This document shows, in pieces, positions 1 through 12,603 of a stretch of DNA of 64,000 bases. The translations under genes and the position numbers were made by a program. The notes under the pieces were generated by a model that saw only the letters and a list, made by a program, of their open reading frames with translations, ran no database searches and had not been told where the DNA came from. The stretch comes from Ganoderma boninense (Eukaryota > Basidiomycota > Agaricomycetes > Polyporales > Polyporaceae), in assembly GCA_002900995.3 (NCBI GenBank), contig CM035308.1:62001-126000 (forward strand), given 5' to 3'. Every line of letters begins with the position of its first letter. Positions within the stretch are counted from its first letter, which is position 1.

Positions 1-1479
1 GGCTCGACCCGCACGACCAGTCGACATGGCCGGTCGACCGCGACCGGATACACATGCCGTACCACAAGATGGAGCCCGTCGCGACGTTCGCGCCCAGGGT
101 GCGTCCTCCCTGCCCGCTTCGTCTTTGCTCCGATTTACTAGTCGCGCTTCCTGAGCTTGTTTCTGGTCCGCTCCCCGAGTCTCGAGATCCCTGTCTGCAG
201 TCTGGTGTATTGCAGCCCTCCACGCCTCCCTACTTCCGTGCCTGCGGCGGCCCCCAGTGCTTTGTTATGTTGCGCATTGGGCCCGAGATTGCCGAGTGCT
301 AACTCCCTTATCTCGTTCTATCGCTCGTTCTCCGCGCATTCAATTCTGCGCCCTCGCCCGTCGCGCGCCTCTCACGACCGCAAACTTACTCGCCATGTGG
401 CCGTGTGGGCCCACCGTCGCTTGGCGATGCCCTCTCCCTTCAATCCGGCTGCGGCCACAATATCAAAACGTTCGACCGCCGACGTTTGCGATGATGACCG
501 AATGCGAATCCTATTGCCTAACATTGATCCTCGGGGCGTCGCCCTCCGTGCCAATCGCGCACCCCAATTCCAACGAACGTTCCGCATTCCACCCACCACC
601 ACCACCTTCGACCTCGCCCCGCGAAACGCCAACACACCGGGGGGTACGGCGACCGGCAGGCGTGGGAGGCGATGAAGGAGCTGCTGGGCGGCGAAGAGCG
701 GATCGACCCCGCCGCGTCGGCGTGGGGCGACTCGTTCATTGTGAACCTCGGCACGCCCGCGCTCGCGGCGGCGGCGGAGTCGGAGGCCCGTGCCGCCCGC
801 GCAGCTCGACAACTGGCACGTCGACGGCGACTTCTTCGTGCACTTCCTCGACTCGCCCGAGCAGGCGCTGCTCGTCATCCCCGTCTTCTCCGACATCGCG
901 CCAGGCGGCGGCGCGACGTACATCGCGCCGGAGGGCATCGAGCACGTCGCGCGCTACCTCGCCGCGCACCCCGAGGGCGTGCTCCCCGCGCAGCTCTCCT
1001 TCGTGCCGACGGACAGCGCGGCCAAGTACCCGGGCGACCCGCGCGCGGACCCGGGCTTCTGGTCGCACCCCGAGACCGTGCGGCGGCACTGCACGGCGTT
1101 CGTCGAGCTCACCGCCGCGACGGGCGACGTCGTGCTCCTGCACCCGCTCATGCTGCACTCGGCGAGCAAGAACCGCCTGCGCGTGCCGCGCGTGATCACG
1201 AACCCGCCCGTCGGGCTGCGCGCGCCCTTCTGCTTCGCGCGCGACGACCCGGACGCGTACTCGCTCGTCGAGCGCAAGACGCTCAAGGCTCTCGGCGTCG
1301 ACCGCCTCGAGTTCGCGCCGACCACCGAGCGCCGCCGGATCGTCCCCTCGCGCGTCGCGATGCAGGCGAAGATGCTCGCAGAGGAAAAGCGGCGGCTGGA
1401 GGAGGCGCGGGCCAGGGTCCTGATGCCGAGCGAGGCTGCTGCTACGGGTGTGCAGACACGCGCGATCGCTGTCGCCTGA
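1..1479 (+). CDS. Phytanoyl-CoA dioxygenase-like Fe(II)/2-oxoglutarate oxygenase, 5'-partial
   Basis: The start lies outside the window. Exon 1 is open from base 1 and ends at 98 (protein ...VATFAPR) before a gtgcgt donor. The next clear exon starts at 660 (AWEAMKELLGG), giving a long intron of about 560 bases that could hide a further exon. The fold signature is present: WHVDGDFFVHF supplies the H-x-D iron ligands, and LLHPLMLHSASKNRLRVPR supplies the distal histidine and the 2-oxoglutarate-binding arginine. This is typical of the PhyH family of non-haem oxygenases; the substrate is unknown. The reading frame changes near 770-785, between the segment ending GTPALAAAAES and the segment starting VPPAQLDNW, so one base is wrong there or the gene is damaged. 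The C-terminus is a charged helix followed by a short unstructured tail, with a TGA stop at 1477-1479. Family call firm, physiological role unknown. Confidence 0.8.
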
Positions 1480-2175
1480 GGAATGGGATCTAGGGTCTGT
1501 GCGTGTATGTATGTACGATATAGCTTGCTTGGGGCAGACGGAGGCGTTTGGGTTGGTGGCCAGGGACGGTTCTCGCGAAGCATGAGCGTTGCCGCGATGT
1601 GGAAGAGGCTGTGGCAGTGTTGCTACCCTGTATGAGTACGTGCTTCGAGTCCTTGGGTTTTGTACGTATACGCGACCGCGTTTGTTCCGGTCGGCGCGAT
1701 CGAAAGCGTGTAATTAAGTTCTGCATGTCCACACTCGGCGCGAATGAAGAGCAACGCTCCTGTCGTTCACGCGTCGGCGATAGGGAGCCCTAAGCTTGTC
1801 CGGGCGGAGATGTCAATTAGATGCTGGGGGCATGTAGGGGCTACAGCGGTATTCGTACACACGTCGAACGCGAAATGAAAGAGCATGGCGGCAGGCAACC
1901 GGAGAAATGAAAGATGCGACGGTGTGCATATAGAGCAAAAAGGTGTGCGCCACTGGCTCAGAGAGTCTATGAGGTGTCCACGTATGATACGAATATGTAA
2001 TGATGCGAGGTGGGCGGACGGTCTGTAGATTGATAACGTCAATTAACCTATGTCATATGTTGCGAGTGCGTTCCGGAACAAGCTCGCGGGCGCAAGACTC
2101 ACCATTATGTGTGAGGCGTTTGATACGTGCACCCATGGGTCGTGGCGACCATAAGAGGGGCAAAGGGTTGTCGTT
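1480..2175. other. Convergent intergenic region, no gene seen
   Basis: This stretch separates the 3' ends of the dioxygenase and methyltransferase genes, so it should hold both 3' UTRs. Small ORFs on both strands lack family resemblance. No repeat was noticed. Confidence 0.5.
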
Positions 2176-3160
2176 TTAGAGGACGCCTGGGAAGAACCAC
2201 CACGAGACGCTGCGCGAATAGTCTTCCCATTCCTTGCCGAAGGCCTTCTGAAGCGCGGCGTCCTCCATCCTGGCGCGCCGGACGCCAACGAGGAGCCACC
2301 AGGCGTACCAGACGGCAAAGCCGACCCACGGGTAGATCATGTTGCCACCGAAGACGCTACTCCAGCTCTGGACACCGGTGCTGGCGTTGGATGAGACACA
2401 TTCGACGACCCAACCTCCGGGAGAGAGGTCAGCGAGGCCTAGGCCGGCAAGGACGAGGAGGGATCCGCAGTAGGCGGGATGGCGAACAAAGGCATAGGGG
2501 CCGGATGTAATGAGCTTGTGTTTTGGGAGGAGGGCGAGGTCGAAGGTGAAGAAGGGGCCGAGGGAGCGGTAGCAGGTGACGCGGAGGAGGGTTCCTGCGG
2601 CGACGAGGGCGAGACCGAGGAGGAAAAAGGGGGTTGGGCGGATGAGGGATGCGGGGGAGGCGGAGGTGGGACAGAGGACGGAGGGGAGGGCGGATGAGAG
2701 GGCGGAGCGGGGGAGGTGTTGTGAGAGGACAAGGAGGATGTCTGCGATGGTGCAGAGCCAGACGAGCGGCTGCTGGATCTGGAGGCACAGCCATCAGTAA
2801 GAGCCCGGCGGGGAAGGGGGCAAGAGAACATGTGGGGGAGGCGCATGTCCAAAAGAGGAGATGGGGGTACGTGAAGAAGGCGGACGAGTGAGAAGGAATT
2901 ACGGAAATTGATAGACTTGGGGAGCGGCGAGGTCGCCGGGTGCTTCGCGGGCGCCATTGCGGGCCCGGCGGGGGCGAGGGCGGTCGGGAACAAGATGTGG
3001 AGCGGGATGTACGCACCTTGAATATGAGGGGGGCGATCCGTATCCACGGGGACTCTGTCGAGTCGTAGCGGCCATTTGGGGGCGTTTTGTTGGGCGGAGT
3101 GCTGGCGACCTGGTAGAGGACGGCGTGGAGGAGCACCAAGGGAGCGCGGATGAGAGACAT
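2176..3160 (-). CDS. Isoprenylcysteine carboxyl methyltransferase (ICMT)-like membrane protein
   Basis: ICMT enzymes are ER membrane proteins that methylate the C-terminal prenylated cysteine of CaaX proteins such as Ras and fungal pheromones. Exon 1 (3160-3017) encodes 48 residues starting MSLIRAPLVLLHAVLYQVA. After a long intron or an unresolved small exon, the last exon (2778-2176) encodes 200 residues. It carries the family signatures in order: hydrophobic FFLLGLALVAAGTLLRV, then YRSLGPFFTFDLAL, then HKLITSGPYAFVRHPAYCG (the GPY-x-x-VRHP cofactor-site motif), then the terminal R-R-A-R-M-E-D-A and FGKEWEDYSRSV block. The N-terminal segment is hydrophobic, consistent with membrane helices. 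Basidiomycetes carry many paralogues, so orthology to yeast STE14 is not claimed. Splice sites between 3016 and 2779 are uncertain. Confidence 0.85.
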
Positions 3161-4314
3161 GGCTGAGGCGGGGTGGTGCTCGGAGGCGAGGCTGGAGGTG
3201 AAGGGAATGGGGGGCAGCGGGAGAGCAAGCTGGGGTTTTTATGGAATCCGAGAAAGAAGGGAGGAGGGTCGGAGGAGGCTGGTCCGCGGGAATGGATGGC
3301 GGAGGGGATAAAGCATAAACGGGGGGACCGAAGTTTGGAAGGCATTGGGAAACTGGCGACAAGAGGCCGGGATGAGTCTGGATGTTCGTGCGGACGTTGT
3401 TGGTCGTCATCGTCGCGTGCGGCGGGAGCGATACAACTCGCTCGTCCCACGCCCTGGGGCTCCCCTCGTCCCCTTCCGGCCCTCGCAGCGAACGAGGACC
3501 AGTCCCACGCCGGGCCGCATGCAGACTGGGATTGGGTGTCTGTCGCTGATGGACAGGAACTCGTCCATCCCAGCCGGCCGGCGGGAAGCGAGCCGAGGAA
3601 AGCCTTTCGATCCGCGGAAATCTGCCCCGCGGTGACACGCCTAGCGATCCGCCACAGGCTCCCGCGTCCCCATCATGCGCCTACCGTCCTCTGGGCCCCT
3701 CGCAGTGGCCCACATCCTTTTCGCACGTTGCCGGCCACCCAGATCATCGCCCGTTATGGTAGTTGTCTTCGTTGACCGTCCCACCCCCATCCTGCGCCCC
3801 TCCATGCGTCTCTCAACCTCCTGCCCCTCTTTGCCCGCGCTCGCCTTGCCCGTCTTCCATGCAACCCCAGATCGTCGTCTCAATCTATGTCCGGCGCTGT
3901 CACCTGGGCGGCCACCCATCGTTCGCACGCACCTTCCAAGAACCCTCTGCTTCCACCCGCCCGCCATCCCGTCTTCTTCCTCGTTTTCTTCACCTTCCTG
4001 CGTCCCCTCCACCGCCCACATTCATGTCTGTCTCAATAGCGCCTTCAATGTCATCTCGCCTAAGAATGGAAAAGCGTTCCCCTTACCTGCGCGTCCTGTG
4101 TTTATAGTTTCCGGGCGGTAGCGCGAATCGATCAGGTCTAACCGCCGCGTCCGGCCTCATCCCAGCGGCCTGCTAGTCATGCCTCTCCCACCGGTCGGCG
4201 AGCGCGTCAGGCGGGAGGAGCAGAGCAGCGTGTGTCCCAGCTATCGGCCGCAGATCTTACCGTAGCTTAAGTATCACGCGCACCGCTGAGCTTCCAGGTA
4301 CCGTTCGTCGTTTG
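3161..4314. other. Intergenic, no supported gene
   Basis: This region contains the methyltransferase promoter on its left side and the 3' flank of the macro-domain gene on its right. Open frames on both strands are low in complexity and resemble no family I know. Confidence 0.45.
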
Positions 4315-5687
4315 TCAGATGCCAGATCTTGAGAACTCGCCCAACGTCTCGTCCAGCTCTTCTACCCGCCTCTTGACCGTCCCGCTTTCCCATCGTGCCT
4401 TCTCCGGATCCCCTTCCAGATAGTGCTTCACCGCTAGCACCATCTGCTGCCCGCACAATTCCACATTCACGCCCCCACTCCCCGTCCCGAGCCCCGTCAC
4501 CAACACCCGCCCGATCCTCCTCTCTTTCCTCCTCTTCCCAGCTTCATAATCCTCGACGCCTGATCCCACATCTGACCCTGCTCCCACCTCGCCCTCCCCA
4601 CGCTCCCCACCGGCACTCGCACTGGCGCACCCACTGTCAACGCCCCCATTCCAGCGCTGAATCTCGCACAGCAGCGTCCACATCCCGTGGTAGACCAGCT
4701 CCCTGTTCCAGCCCACCCATTCGGGCTGCTTCATCGTCGGCAGCACGGCGAGCGTGTGCGTCCCCCATTTGTTCCTGCCCTTTCCGCACACCTCCGCGGG
4801 CAGAGGCACCAGCGTGCAGCTGCCAGGCGGCGCATATCCGGCCCAGCGGGCACGCAGCGCCGCCTGGACGTGGTCCGTCAGCGCGTACAAGTCGGGCGAG
4901 CTGCCCTGGAAGATGCGCGACAGCTCGAGATCGAATCTATGCAGGGCAGCCAGCCCAAATCATAACGTCAGCGAGCGACCGCAGAATAATTGTACAGCGT
5001 TGCCGAGTCTGAAGCTTAAAAAAAATTGCACGGGCGTTGCGTATAAGTTGCAACTCAGATTGGCGGGCGTCTGGGGACGTGCGTATGTCGGGGAGGGTAT
5101 GTATGTCCTCGGGGAGACGAAATAGGCATGGTGCCGCCCTTGCGCTTGCGCTCGTCCTTCCCCCTGCCCTGCCATCAGAGCATCGGCATCCGCTTCGCTC
5201 GCTCGCGAACCGCGGGCAGTGCGAGCCTAAAACCTCGCTTTCACATGTGGGCCAAGCGGCGGGTTGCGAGGGAGCAGCAGCGGGCGGCGGCCCTGCAGGC
5301 CTCGCCCGCCAGCCCAGAAGGCCCGCATCCGAAAGTCTGAATGAAGTGAATGAGGCGAACACCCGAGCGTGCGCACACTCACCCGCCGTCCATGATCCCG
5401 AACGAATTCGCCGGGGACACGATGCAGTCGTTGTGCGCCTCCGCCGGGTCCAGTTCCTCGAGCTCGCCTTCGCATACCGTAATGTACGCTTCGCCGGGCC
5501 CCAGCTGGCCCCCCGCCGGGAAACAGGACTGAATGGCCCGCCGCCACGCGTCCGCGAGGGAGGGGCGAGGGGGGCGATGGGCGCGGGCGACGAACACAAA
5601 GTGCGGAATCCGCGGGAGCGGCCTGTGGGCGGACACGGTGGCGGTCGAGTGCGAATTCGAGTGGGTGAGCGTCGCGGTGCGGTTCAT
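4315..5687 (-). CDS. Macro-domain-like protein
   Basis: Two exons are visible on the minus strand. Exon 1 (5687-5383) begins MNRTATLTHSNSHSTATV and ends in CIVSPANSFGIMDGG before a gtgagt donor. Exon 2 (4936-4315) begins after a tag acceptor with FDLELSRIFQG, and the junction restores MDGGFDLEL in frame. The SPANSFGIMDGG stretch corresponds to the ADP-ribose-binding loop of macro domains (usually N-A-A-N...GGG), here in a variant form. Exon 2 continues with LVPLPAEVCG and THTLAVLPTM, matching later strands of the domain, and has an acidic, glycine-rich insert near its middle. Macro domains bind or hydrolyse ADP-ribose derivatives; which of these applies here is not visible. The 446-base intron is long and could contain another exon. 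Confidence 0.75.
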
Positions 5688-8600
5688 CTCGGCTACTCAA
5701 CCTGCCGCTCGCGTTACGGCTCCTGCTCGAGGGGGGTTTGAGTCGCCGGGGTGACGGGGCCGTGAAGAAGCAAATAGGCTGAGTTCGAGATAGGCGAGGC
5801 TGGCGGCAAGTAGGCAACTCAGAACCTCCAACGCCGTTGCCGTTGTGGCGGCCGCTCCTCCGAGTCCCACCACCCGGCCGAGCCGGGATCGGGCATTCAA
5901 TCTGCTGCACGTGCACCTCCTGGCGTCTGTGTCTGTTTCCTGCCGTCGCGAGCCAGGGAATCGCAACCACCTCGGCCACTTGCGCCGACGTCCCTCCAAT
6001 GTACCTCCTGGGGCCCTGCTTCTGCTTGCCAGCGCAGTCCGCGACGTGGAGAAGCCCCTGTCGGTCTCCAAGCATGCCGCCGACTCGGACGACGCTGGGA
6101 CAGCCGCGGTCATGAAAGGGCTCCCAGGTGTGCCCTCGCCTCCTGCCACAGCGCCCCCAGGCTAACTGACAACTCGCCCAGCTCTAAACTCACTTCTTTC
6201 CCCGCACACCCTCCCGCAGTGCCCTCGTCTCTCCAGCCCCCTCCCCACGGACTCGGACTCCGCCGTGCACCGCGCCTCTCCCAGGTTCATAGCACGAGCC
6301 TGTCCGCCAGGACGTGAGCGTCGCAGTGCTTCTCTGCCCACAGAAGGCCTCCAGCGGCGTTCATCTCCCCGCCCGCTGCGCCCAGGATGCGCCTTCAGCT
6401 TCCAGGTTTCGTCATCGCCCTCCGTCGCGCTTCCACCTTCGGCCTTCCCCCCAACTATCCTCGCGGTCTTTTCCGCTCGCTGCTCGTCCCGCCCGTCTCC
6501 GTCTCCGCACCCTCGGCGCGTCGGGTTTCGGGTTCTGCCAGGAGGGCCATGTCCGCGGGCTTGAGCCCAAGGCCTAAGTATCACTATCTCAAGTATGCTC
6601 AGGCTGTCGAAGCCCGCTACCCACCGCCCGCCTTCCGCTTCCCGCCGTCCGCTGCTCGCCGCTCGTTGGCTCTGGCTCTGGCTATCGCGCTAGTACATCT
6701 TCGTACATCTGCAGCTCGTCGTTCACCTTCCCTCCTTGGCAACCCCCAGATCCCTGGCCTCCCCGGCGTCATCTCCTCGTAGGTTCCACGTCGCAAACAC
6801 CGACATGAACGCCAGACTTCGGGAGTCTTCGCTGCCAGCCCTTAGAACTCTCCTCAAGTGCGGCCGCGACGCCGACCTCTCTTCGTCCGCCTCCGTCCTG
6901 CCGTCCTAGCCTCTTTTGGCGGGATCGTCTCGACCCGCGCGGCTGGAGGCTCCCGGGCAGCCCACGCAATCACGAGCTTATCCGATATCCATTATCCGTA
7001 ATCCAAGTACGACAGGTCTCCGCCGTCGTACGGGGTCTGGAGTCTAGTGTCTGGGGACGGAGAGAGGGCCCGCCTGCAGTACAAGCCTTGGCTTCCCCCG
7101 CGAGCCGCGCCTCAAGGCTTAATGCATCACGCGCCGCGGTGCCGGATACACATTCCATCGACATATATCAGCCACTCTGCACGCAGGGCCGGTGACGCAC
7201 GAGCCTGAGTTACAGTAAGTGCGTCCGACGTCAGAAGCCCGCCCGAACGGGCAACTCGCCTCCCCCCACGACACCAGTGGCGGACGACGCCGCGCGGTGC
7301 GACTCCGAGGGTGTTAGTATTTATGGGCTCCGCACCCGCGCCGCGGTATCATATGCATAGCATATGCATTGCGTACATACTATGAAGCGGGCCGGGCCCG
7401 GGGTGGGTAGGCTGCGTACGCTGCCGGTCATAAGTAGCCTCTCATCTCACAGTCATTTTCGCGAGCAGACGACGTCCGGGTCCGCTTGTGACTATGTACT
7501 TGTTGGTGCTGGGTCGACCTGTCGCGTTGTCGCGTGGGCCCGAGCGTGCGCCGACGGCCACGGTGGCCGCATGGCGGGGGCAGCTGGTGCCCACGGAGGC
7601 CCTTCTTAGAACGTCCGGCGGGCTTCGTGGGGGGTCGACGTCCCTTCGGTGCTCGTCGGTGGTGGAGCCGACGTCGAGCGGACTCTGTAAACTCGATGTT
7701 ATTCACTGAATACTTCACTTGGGAACACAGCCTTGCAGTTGGAGGCCTGAAGCGGCAAGCCTGAGGAACATCGAGCACATTTGACGTGGGCTTATCGACA
7801 CGTCTTTTCCAGATATCCATATCCGTATGCATGTGCCCCGCGGGCGTAGCAGGCACTACGGCAGACGACCGTAGCCGGCCATATCGAGAATCGAGAACGG
7901 GGACGGGAACGGGCGTACATCGCTTCTGCGAACCTGCAGGCTGTCCTAGCTAGTATGTACTGGCCTTGGCGGCCCCCCCGGTTGGGCTCGAGATGTTCTC
8001 CCGGCAGTCCCTGTCAGTCGCTCGGTGACGGCGAGTAGGGATGTGCTCTGTCACAAACGAGCACAAGAACGAGGCGCACCGTGTGTGCGTGTTCTGCATG
8101 CGCATCCAACATCGCTCTTGCCGTTTGCGCACCTGCAGCTGCGAGGTCCGAGTGTGCCCGCGCTGTCCGAGCCGACGCGGTGCTCGCCTCCAAGCTTCAA
8201 GCTTCAAGCTAGTGACGAGCGGCCGCCGGCTGCGCGACTGCGCCCCGCTGCACACCCGTGGCCAGGGTCTGTCACTGTCATTCACTGTAAACGTTTGATC
8301 AGAGGGGCCGCTGCTCAGTCTGCCCAATCTGTGGCGTCGAACCGTAACGTACATACATGGCGAAGGAGAGCCAGCTGGCCACGGGGCCGCGCGATCGCTG
8401 GGTACTCAGTACTTAGTACTGCGCATCGATATCCGGTTGCGGTCGACGGGCATGAGCTGTTCGCAGCTGCTGGCTGTTGTGATCGAGCATTGAATACAGC
8501 ACTGATACAGTACTGGGAGCGGTCCAGGGCCGGGTGGGGTCAGGACCCAGGACGCTTTTGTTGTCGTTTTTCTGTCTTCTAGCCCTGGTGCGTCGACGGC

Positions 8601-9699
8601 GCGGGGCGGGGGTGCTGTTACATAGCGTTGTTCCTCGGTGGAATGGCCGATAGCAGTGCTGGTGGGGACGATCTCCGCGGACATGGTCCCGAGGGAGGGA
8701 TCTGGCAGGAGGAGGCGCACGGGGTGATATCGATGGCAATATCGTTCACATATAAGTAAAAGTAGGTGCTGGGCTTGCGGTCGAGTGGTCGATGGACGGT
8801 CTGCACGGCTGGCCTAGGACAAGTCTCAGCCAAGCCGGCGCTCGGGACTGCAGAAGGAGTTGGAGCAGGGTGCTGCCATCTCCGGATCTCGGCCGCTCGT
8901 GCAAACCTTCCGGTCGGCTGGTAAATAAACAAGCGAACGCGGTGGGAGGCGCATGTTTCCAGGAAATGTGAAGAGCTCTGTGGGAGGCGTCGAGTCTTTG
9001 AGGATTTGAGTGAACAGAAACGCGTGCGGCACTCCGATCGTGACCCTCGGGCGCGTGTTGAAGCCGATCCCGAGTCCAGGTGCAGCTGCAGGTGGCGCAG
9101 GGTTTTGAGATAATCCGCGAAGAGATGCAATGCGTGCGGGCGAGAGGCACCCGAACAAGGAAGGCAAGTCGACATGTCGATCCCCTGCAAGAATCGCAAT
9201 GACGCACGCTCGCCAACGTTCTTCGACAGCTCCAGCTTCCACCCCGGCGAACGTCCTAGGCCGGGCCTGCCACGACCCGACCTCCGAGTCGCGCCGATCG
9301 CCCGGAGCGGTTATTGCACGTTCTTCGACGAGTCGTCGGCCGCGATGCTTTCCCGACTGCGGTCCAGACTCCAGACCCCCGCGTGGCCTGCTCATTTCCA
9401 GCCCGAGGTACATCCACGTTGGCTGTGTTTTTCCTCATTGCACTTACCTGTCCCGTTTCCTCAGCGTCGTCCGGCTGCAGAATATACGAGATGGACAGAG
9501 ATCGCCTACAGTGCGAATACCAGCGCTTGCCTCTCGAGCCCATCAGCACAACCTGAAGTATACGTACTCATACTCTCAACGTGTCGAGCTTTACTTGACA
9601 TTCAATTCACCAGTCCATCAGTCGCGCGCCCACACCCCCATCCTACTCCCGACTGCGGCCCTCTCCAGCTGTGATTACTGCGTCCTGAGTCTCAGAGCC
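5688..9699. other. Gene-poor 4-kb region
   Basis: No open frame here shows a recognisable domain, and no consistent exon chain could be built on either strand. The region includes the upstream side of the macro-domain gene and the 3' side of a small membrane-protein gene. A palindromic word built on AGTACT lies near 8403-8420. Unrecognised short genes or decayed repeats remain possible. Confidence 0.4.
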
Positions 9700-10308
9700 T
9701 CAGAGGGCAATCGGACCACTCCGCCCAGCCTGCGCCTCGACGTCCACCAGCGCCACCCGCCCCTCCACGATCTCCTCCTCATCCTCCCTCTGCCCCTCCC
9801 CGTTCGCATTCGCCCCACTGCCGCTGACAGCGCGCCAGAAGCGCGTCGTGCGCGTCGCGAACCACTGGCGGTACACCGCCTCGGGCACGAACGCGAGCGC
9901 GCGCCCGATGCCCTCGAGGATCTTCCCGCACCCGTACAAGACGACCGCGGCCGTCGCGAGCCCCATCCAGGCGAGAAGGATGGGCGGGACCGCGAGCGCG
10001 AGCACCCCGACCCAGAGCAGCTTCACGATCCGCAGCGGCTCGGCGCCGCACGTGGGGACTGCAGCAGCCTCCGCGTTCGCCATGTTCATGTGCGAGTTGC
10101 CATTGATGTTAGGGGAGGCGGACGGGCGGACGGTGTTGGGAATGGGGCTGGGATGGGTCTGCGGGGCCGGCTCGTCGTAGGACACGACGGACTGGGGCGG
10201 GCTCGTGGGGAGGAGGGTGTACTCGGGCAGGACGTTGGGGTCGATGCGGCCCTCGGCGTCCTTGACGTCGCCAGGCCAGCCTGGGGTGTCGCCGGTGCCC
10301 GGCATCAT
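9700..10308 (-). CDS. Small membrane protein, unrecognised
   Basis: The frame from the paired start codons at 10308 encodes about 202 residues (MMPGTGDTPGWPGDVKDAEG...). I do not recognise a named family. Residues 1-80 are polar and proline-rich, ending in an asparagine-rich stretch. Residues of about 95-140 form a strongly hydrophobic pair of segments (KLLWVGVLALAVPPILLAWM, then GLATAAVVLYGCGKILEGIG). The C-terminal part is polar and acidic (EDEEEIVEGRVALVDVEAQ). This architecture suggests an integral membrane protein with one re-entrant or two adjacent helices and cytosolic tails. The upstream frame remains open, but the ATG pair gives the most natural start. The gene is uninterrupted by introns. 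Confidence 0.6.
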   Translation of the reverse strand: MMPGTGDTPGWPGDVKDAEGRIDPNVLPEYTLLPTSPPQSVVSYDEPAPQTHPSPIPNTVRPSASPNINGNSHMNMANAEAAAVPTCGAEPLRIVKLLWVGVLALAVPPILLAWMGLATAAVVLYGCGKILEGIGRALAFVPEAVYRQWFATRTTRFWRAVSGSGANANGEGQREDEEEIVEGRVALVDVEAQAGRSGPIAL

Positions 10309-12603
10309 ATGATATCGATGGTTCGGGAGATGGATGGGAGGTGAGCTTTTGTGCGAGCTGCAGTGGATCCGAAGACCGATTAGTTGACTGTATGCGTGCA
10401 GCTCAGGGAGACATGGACGTCCTTGGACCTTGGACGCACCTCTTCGAGGAATCTCGCAGGCAGTCGCTGAGGTGCGAGGGGGGGTAAGTCGTACTCGATG
10501 AGGACAGTTGGCGAAGTCATATGTAAGTTCGAGGATGTACTTATGATAAGCCCGGCCGCAGGAACCGCAGTCGTGAATCTGATGCTGGGTGTTTGCCAAT
10601 CGCGCCCACACGAGCTGTCAGATAATCGACTTCCCCAGCGACGCTACCGTGCACTGGCAAGCAACGATTTGTATCTTTAAATTCGATGTCTTGAGGTAAG
10701 TCCGACATATACACCTTCAAGTGATTCATGTTCTTACTGCTTGTAACCGATTCAGAGTTTTCGTCTTCGGAGCAGGACTGTGTATGGATGGTGTAAGTCG
10801 TCTTCATCGTTCCCTGTCGATGACGCTGCGCAAGTTACATACTTACAAGAACTGGTGTTTCTCGTGATGCCATTCCGCAGTCGGATAAGGCTGCGGATGT
10901 CATATACTTGCACCGCCAACAGCAGGCCAGGGCGCACACGGCAGACTTGGGCCGCGTTTTTGGATCACTACCACTGTGCGTCGTTGTTCAGTGACCGAAG
11001 ACATACAAATAGGACGACCCTAGTCGGGCCCACTCACGCTGCATACAGCAGGTAAGTAACGTCCGTCACAGCGATGGGCCCGAAGGTGGCGGTGCCGGCC
11101 AGCCACAGAAGCTGAGCCTCACAGATCTGAGCTGGAAAAGATGGCTGCACCGTATTCCTATCCAGATCGTCGAAACGCCATCGACCATGTTCGTGTCGGA
11201 CAGCCGTTCGGTCGGGATCGAGCTTCGACGTTCACGGGAAGCAGCCTGGTGCTACTGTACTTACCTTCACAACTTTTGCCGCCCACCGAAGACTCCAATC
11301 GCAGCCAACAGGTGAGATCTAGAGATTACCGACTGTGCCACCTCTTCCTCTGACTGCCATGCTCATCTCTTTCTCGAATCTGAACGGGTTTCGTTTGTTG
11401 CCCGGATCCTCTCATGCGCAGAGCTCGACCTCCGGTTACCCATGGGCCACTAGCAGGCCGGACAATGTCATAGAGCTTCTTCCGGGCGAGCGCTCCGGAG
11501 AAATGCCGCTTTCCTTGCCGCTGGCGGGCCGCCGCCAAGCCCCGCTATGGGCTCAAGTGGCTTGGAGCAGAGGGCAGGGACGAAGTGCATGCGTGCAGCC
11601 AATAGACAGGTGTGTAGCATCACTACCATCTGTCGCACTGGCGATGCACATAATAAGTACCGACCGTACAGAACGACACAGTTGATGTGGAAGATCTTCT
11701 GTGCTGTGCACATCCCCGTCCAAAAACCTCTCACGCGATGGTAAGAACTGACAGCCTCCGTTTCTGGGATCGGTGGGCCTCATGGACTTGCATAGCAGAT
11801 GCTCAACATAGTTCTATTTCGCAACCCCGAAGTCAGGCTCAACATGAACTTACGATGTGCTCGGAGCGCAGCCCTCCTTCTTGAAATCTGTCCTATCAGG
11901 TTCGACTGGGTGTTAGGACTCGGACTTTGCCGCGAACCATCATAGCAGTGCGTTGTTTCATGTTTTCGTGAAACCCCGCGAGAACTCCATGTGTGCGTCC
12001 TACTACTTACTTAAATGTTTCTCCTCCAGTTTATCGCACCTGATTCTACCTCCGCCGTGATAGGCTTTCACCTGCCCCACACTGCAGCCGTTGGCGACGA
12101 CCCGGAGTGGAAGGGAATGGAGGCAAGTCACACGCGAATTTGACAGATCGCGGATCCAATCTTACGGCATGGGAAGTCACGAGCCGTTTTCACTGCTAGG
12201 ATTGCATGTGCATCCACATCGTGATACTCTATCGGTATGTTACGCCCAGAAGTGCCTCTCGTCAGACAACCGAAGAAGCAGAGCAGCCGGTGCATTGAGA
12301 AGCCGCGTACATTATGCACTGGCACGCACAAGTACACCAGAGCGCCAAGATCTCACGGTGATGTACCAGAAGTCGCGACGGGATCAAGAAGGAGCACCCT
12401 GGTCTTGGATGACAGCATTGCCGTCGTTACTTATCTGCCACCTTCTTGCGCGATCTGAACCCGCATTGCAGCCGTCATCATGCTGATGGCCCTGCGTGTG
12501 TGTATAAGATCTCGGTATACATAACTCCGATCGACCTCGACCCTCGCCGCCCCCGACCTCTCCACCTCTCCTCGTCTTCTAGCGTCCCCGCACGACTTCC
12601 GGC
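10309..12603. other. Splice-signal-rich tract without a resolved gene
   Basis: The + strand shows many GT-donor/AG-acceptor pairs bounding short open pieces. Examples are a 57-codon piece from ATG 11141 to 11311, a piece ending WKIFCAVHIPVQKPLTRW (to 11742), and a piece reading IAPDSTSAVIGFHLPHTA near 12030-12120. They could not be joined into one frame, since a stop appears at several junctions. The tract may be an intron-dense gene I cannot resolve, or a decayed one. Confidence 0.3.

Noticed and set aside
2439..3638. 399-codon minus-strand ORF rich in S and P
   Set aside because: It overlaps the methyltransferase exons in another frame. Its composition is typical of a shadow of GC-rich coding sequence, and the ICMT motifs are in a different frame.
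6314..6577. Possible zinc-knuckle fragment (GFCQEGHVRG)
   Set aside because: Only one cysteine of the motif and the GH pair are present; the second and final cysteines are missing, and no element-like context surrounds it.
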